Assembly: GCA_035463475.1 (NCBI GenBank)
Contig: DATHTE010000087.1
Span: 62,001 to 126,000, forward strand
Direction: 5' to 3'
Origin: JACPDI01 sp035463475
GTDB lineage: Bacteria; Acidobacteriota; Vicinamibacteria; Vicinamibacterales; 2-12-FULL-66-21
DNA length: 64,000 bases
Part shown: positions 61,750-64,000 of the stretch, piece after piece
How the letters are laid out: each line of letters opens with the position of its first letter
How positions within the stretch are numbered: position 1 is the first letter of the stretch
Made by a program: the position numbers and the translations under genes
Notes under the pieces: model-generated
The model's input: only the letters and a program-made list of their open reading frames with translations
The model's database searches: none
What the model was told of the DNA's origin: nothing

Positions 61750-62700
61750 ATGATTCGGTCACTCCGCTTTGGGTGCGCACTGCTCGCACTAGGTCTGGCG
61801 ATCATCGCGACGCCGACGTCCACCGCCGATCCGAGGTACTCGGAATGGGAGACCCCCCTCAACCTGGGCGACGTCGTAAACTCTGCGTTCCAGGAAATCG
61901 GACCGGCGATATCGGGCGACGGACTGAGCCTCTACTTCGGATCGGATCGCCCCGACGGGTTCGGCAACTTCGATCTGTGGGTCTCTCAGCGACCAACGGT
62001 GAACGATCCGTGGGGGGCGCCGATCAATCTGGGCGGCATCGTCAATACAACCGCAATCGACAACGTGCCGGCACTCTCGCGGGACGGGCATTGGTTGTTC
62101 TTCAACAGCGATCGGCTTGGCGGTCTGGGCGGTATCGACATCTGGGTCGCGTGGCGAAGCCACACTCACGATGATCTTGCCTGGCAGTCGCCTGTGAACC
62201 TGGGCTCTGTAGTCAATTCAGAGTCCTTCGACGCCGGTGCGGGTTACTACAAGGACGATGATCTGGGGCGCGCGTTCCTCTTCTTCAACAGCGACCGGCC
62301 CGGAGGTCCGGGCGCGACAGATCTGTATGTGAGCGAAGTATTCGGCGACGGCGAGTTTGAACCCCCCCGCCTGATTGCAGAACTCAGCGGCCCAGCTTGC
62401 GAACAACGCCCGACTGTTCGTCACGATGGGCAGGAGTTGTTCTTCTTTTCCACCCGCACGGGAGGGGTTGGCCAGTTGGATCTCTGGGTATCGATACGAA
62501 CGGACGCCGCGGCAACGTGGGCGCCGCCGGTGAACCTTGGTCCCATCGTGAACAGCGTGGCTAACGACTCTACGCCCTGCATCTCGTGGGATCGCGAGAC
62601 GCTCTTCTTCTCTTCGAACCGGTCTGGTGCCATTGGCGGTCACGACCTGTACGCGACCACGCGAACGAAAGCGGTTCGACCCAGAGTTACCGGAGGATAA
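61750..62700 (+). CDS. Exported PD40 (TolB-like) beta-propeller protein
   Basis: A 316-residue exported protein with a signal peptide (GCALLALGLAIIATPTSTA) and five WD40-like PD40 repeats such as GPAISGDGLSLYFGSDRPDG, VPALSRDGHWLFFNSDRLGG and TPCISWDRETLFFSSNRSGA. The repeats form a TolB-like propeller, used for protein or glycan recognition in the periplasm. AGGAGG lies seven bases before the ATG. It is divergent from the decayed regulator. The role is unknown. Confidence 0.85.
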   Translation: MIRSLRFGCALLALGLAIIATPTSTADPRYSEWETPLNLGDVVNSAFQEIGPAISGDGLSLYFGSDRPDGFGNFDLWVSQRPTVNDPWGAPINLGGIVNTTAIDNVPALSRDGHWLFFNSDRLGGLGGIDIWVAWRSHTHDDLAWQSPVNLGSVVNSESFDAGAGYYKDDDLGRAFLFFNSDRPGGPGATDLYVSEVFGDGEFEPPRLIAELSGPACEQRPTVRHDGQELFFFSTRTGGVGQLDLWVSIRTDAAATWAPPVNLGPIVNSVANDSTPCISWDRETLFFSSNRSGAIGGHDLYATTRTKAVRPRVTGG

Positions 62701-62753
62701 GGCGAGGGCTCGTCGACATGACGCTGGCACGCCGCGCATGTCTGGGCGAGAAT

Positions 62754-62775
62754 GTCCAACCCGGAGGAGTTGGAC
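62754..62775. terminator. Inverted repeat after the PD40 gene
   Basis: GTCCAAC at 62754-62760 pairs with GTTGGAC at 62769-62775 around an 8-bp loop CCGGAGGA. It lies 54 bp downstream of the PD40 stop. It may be a terminator, although no U-tract follows. The rest of the 62701-62938 gap shows nothing else. Confidence 0.35.
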
Positions 62776-62938
62776 GTGAACTACGGCGATACAGATTGAG
62801 ACTGGAATAAAGATCCAATCACGCGAGTCCTGCTCCTTCGAACGAGCCACCGATGTGGTTCTGACGCGCCGAATCGCTCGGTGCGAACAGCAAGTGCAGG
62901 GTCGCCTGTCGAGAGGCTGGAATGGAGCAGGGACGAAC

Positions 62939-63379
62939 ATGCTCAAGAAGGTGGCAGGGGTAACCGCAGCAGCGCTGCTGACCGCAGGCGTCGCGGCGGC
63001 GGCAGATCGGGATGGGACGCTTATCGTGACGAGCTCGAACACAGCCGACAATCACCTGCTGGTGTACGACACAGTCGGAACACTGATTCAGGAAGTTCCC
63101 ACGCTGGGGCAGGGCGGGGTGGGCGGGAATGCCGGCGGTATCGCGACGAACATCGGAACAGTGGCGGTCGTGAACTTTGGATCCCAAACGGTATCGTTGT
63201 TCTCACGCGGTGAGGGAGGCTTCGAGCTGCGCCAGACCGTTCCGACCAGCTCGCAGCCGGTCAGCGTCGCGTTTGGGACGACGCATTTGTACGTGCTCGG
63301 CACGACGACCGTCGAGTCGCATCGGAGCGGACCGGACGGAGTTGAGGCCCATGCGGACGGAACAGGCGCAGCCAGTTAG
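62939..63379 (+). CDS. Exported beta-propeller (lactonase/YVTN-like) protein, probably truncated
   Basis: A 146-residue exported protein. The signal peptide (VAGVTAAALLTAGVAAAA) is followed by propeller blades: DGTLIVTSSNTADNHLLVYD, GGIATNIGTVAVVNFGSQTV and SQPVSVAFGTTHLYVLGT. Proteins with this start are normally 350-400 residues and have six to seven blades; only about three are present. The last 20 residues look unlike a blade, so the gene seems cut short by a frameshift or deletion near 63310-63379. The next gene (ADOP permease) is on the opposite strand and converges. Confidence 0.55.
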   Translation: MLKKVAGVTAAALLTAGVAAAADRDGTLIVTSSNTADNHLLVYDTVGTLIQEVPTLGQGGVGGNAGGIATNIGTVAVVNFGSQTVSLFSRGEGGFELRQTVPTSSQPVSVAFGTTHLYVLGTTTVESHRSGPDGVEAHADGTGAAS

Positions 63380-63432
63380 GTGACCTCATCGCCACGCGCG
63401 TCCGCCAGACGAAATCGGTATGAACTTCGTCG

Positions 63433-64000
63433 TTACACGCCCTTCAGAACTTCGACGGGATCCAACGCAGATGCGCGGCGCGCGGAGATGTAGCTGGCCA
63501 GTCCTGCAGCGACAACGAGAACGAGTGCTACCGCGAGATGCGTCGCCGGATCCAGCGGATTGATGCCAAACAACTGCGACTCCATGAGACGCGTCAGCAC
63601 AGCCGCCGCAGCGAGGCCGATACCCACACCAACGGCCACGAGCGCCAGCGCATTCCGGACGAACATGCGCCGCACATCGCCGTAGCCGGCACCGAGCGCG
63701 ATACGGATGCCGATCTCTCGCTGGCGCTGAGCGATCGCGTAGCTGACGACGCCGTAGATGCCGACGAGGCCAAGGCCCAGCGCCAAGACGCCCGTGATCG
63801 CGAGCAGCTTGAGCGTCATCGACGTTCGTGCCATGGATCGCTCGTACATCTCACCCAACGTCTGAACGCTGGCCAACGACAAGTTTCCGTTCACCGACCA
63901 CACCGCCTGCCGCAGCTCGTCCAGAAACGCCGACGTCCCGGCGCGTTCGCTCCGGACAACGAACGTGGCTGTCTCCCTGGCGATCGGCAGCAGGATGACC
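63433..64000 (-). CDS. ADOP/MacB-type ABC transporter permease, C-terminal part
   Basis: C-terminal 189 residues of a FtsX-type permease of the acidobacterial ADOP/MacB kind, found in long tandem arrays in Acidobacteriota. The visible part starts in the periplasmic domain (FVVRSERAGTSAFLDELRQA), then SMARTSMTLKLLAITGVLAL with a transmembrane helix, a cytoplasmic coupling motif QRQREIGIRIALGAGYGDVR and a final helix. It ends YISARRASALDPVEVLKGV, the canonical C-terminus. The 5' part lies beyond 64000. Such proteins usually export antimicrobial or signalling peptides; the substrate is unknown. Confidence 0.93.
   Translation of the reverse strand, partial: VILLPIARETATFVVRSERAGTSAFLDELRQAVWSVNGNLSLASVQTLGEMYERSMARTSMTLKLLAITGVLALGLGLVGIYGVVSYAIAQRQREIGIRIALGAGYGDVRRMFVRNALALVAVGVGIGLAAAAVLTRLMESQLFGINPLDPATHLAVALVLVVAAGLASYISARRASALDPVEVLKGV

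Overview
The window is high-GC DNA with mostly short intergenic gaps and no rRNA operon, prophage or recognisable transposase. Several traits suggest an Acidobacteriota genome, perhaps of the Vicinamibacteria type: an ADOP-type FtsX permease at the right edge, a winged-helix/TPR regulator, PD40 and carboxypeptidase-regulatory-like domains, a four-helix-bundle (23S-IVP family) gene inside heptanucleotide repeats, and many NtrC-type regulators. This placement is an inference from gene content, not from a marker-gene phylogeny.

Left third (1-24.4 kb): mostly housekeeping. It opens with the start of a UvrD/PcrA helicase, then the repeat-flanked four-helix gene. The leucine pathway follows as two blocks (leuC-leuD, then leuA-leuB) with a LysR-type regulator divergent from leuA. 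The LeuA lacks its usual C-terminal leucine-binding domain. A minus-strand run rsmI-TPR-glmU-glmS follows. Next come a DUF885 metalloprotein, an FmdB zinc ribbon, galU, serS, a lipoprotein, a DUF4139 surface protein, tRNA-Ser(UGA), DUF523, an APC permease and two CNNM/CorC-like membrane proteins.

Middle (24.5-35.5 kb): a secreted PQQ-type sugar dehydrogenase, a VapBC pair with an operator-like palindrome, and a GAF-GAF sigma-54 activator. The activator precedes a compact cluster of an NHLP-clan small protein, a DJ-1/PfpI-like protein, a sulfatase with a formylglycine motif, an outer-membrane SphA-like barrel and an AIM24-like protein. A convergent formylglycine-generating enzyme lies next to it. 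The enzyme and the sulfatase form an obvious maturase-substrate pair.

Extracellular-electron-transfer-like locus (35.6-48.0 kb): the most striking part. A sensor kinase with a periplasmic CxxCH haem-c motif, an NtrC-type regulator and a stand-alone receiver precede a nonahaem cytochrome, a tetrahaem cytochrome with a good sigma-54 promoter match, a parvulin-type prolyl isomerase, a large outer-membrane barrel, two NHL beta-propeller proteins and a multihaem cytochrome with eleven CxxCH motifs plus one CX4CH. This looks like a porin-cytochrome or nanowire-type conduit with its own redox-sensing regulation.

Right end (48.1-64 kb): a minus-strand series runs from an L,D-transpeptidase and an SPFH protein to a secreted protein, an orphan solute-binding protein and an NtrY/NtrX-like two-component pair; the last four genes overlap each other. 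Further right are a B12-type radical SAM enzyme with an upstream palindrome, a TerB-DUF697 protein overlapping a TIGR00300 (LOR/SDH) enzyme, a small secreted protein, a decayed winged-helix/TPR gene, a PD40 protein, a probably truncated propeller protein and the 3' end of an ADOP permease gene.
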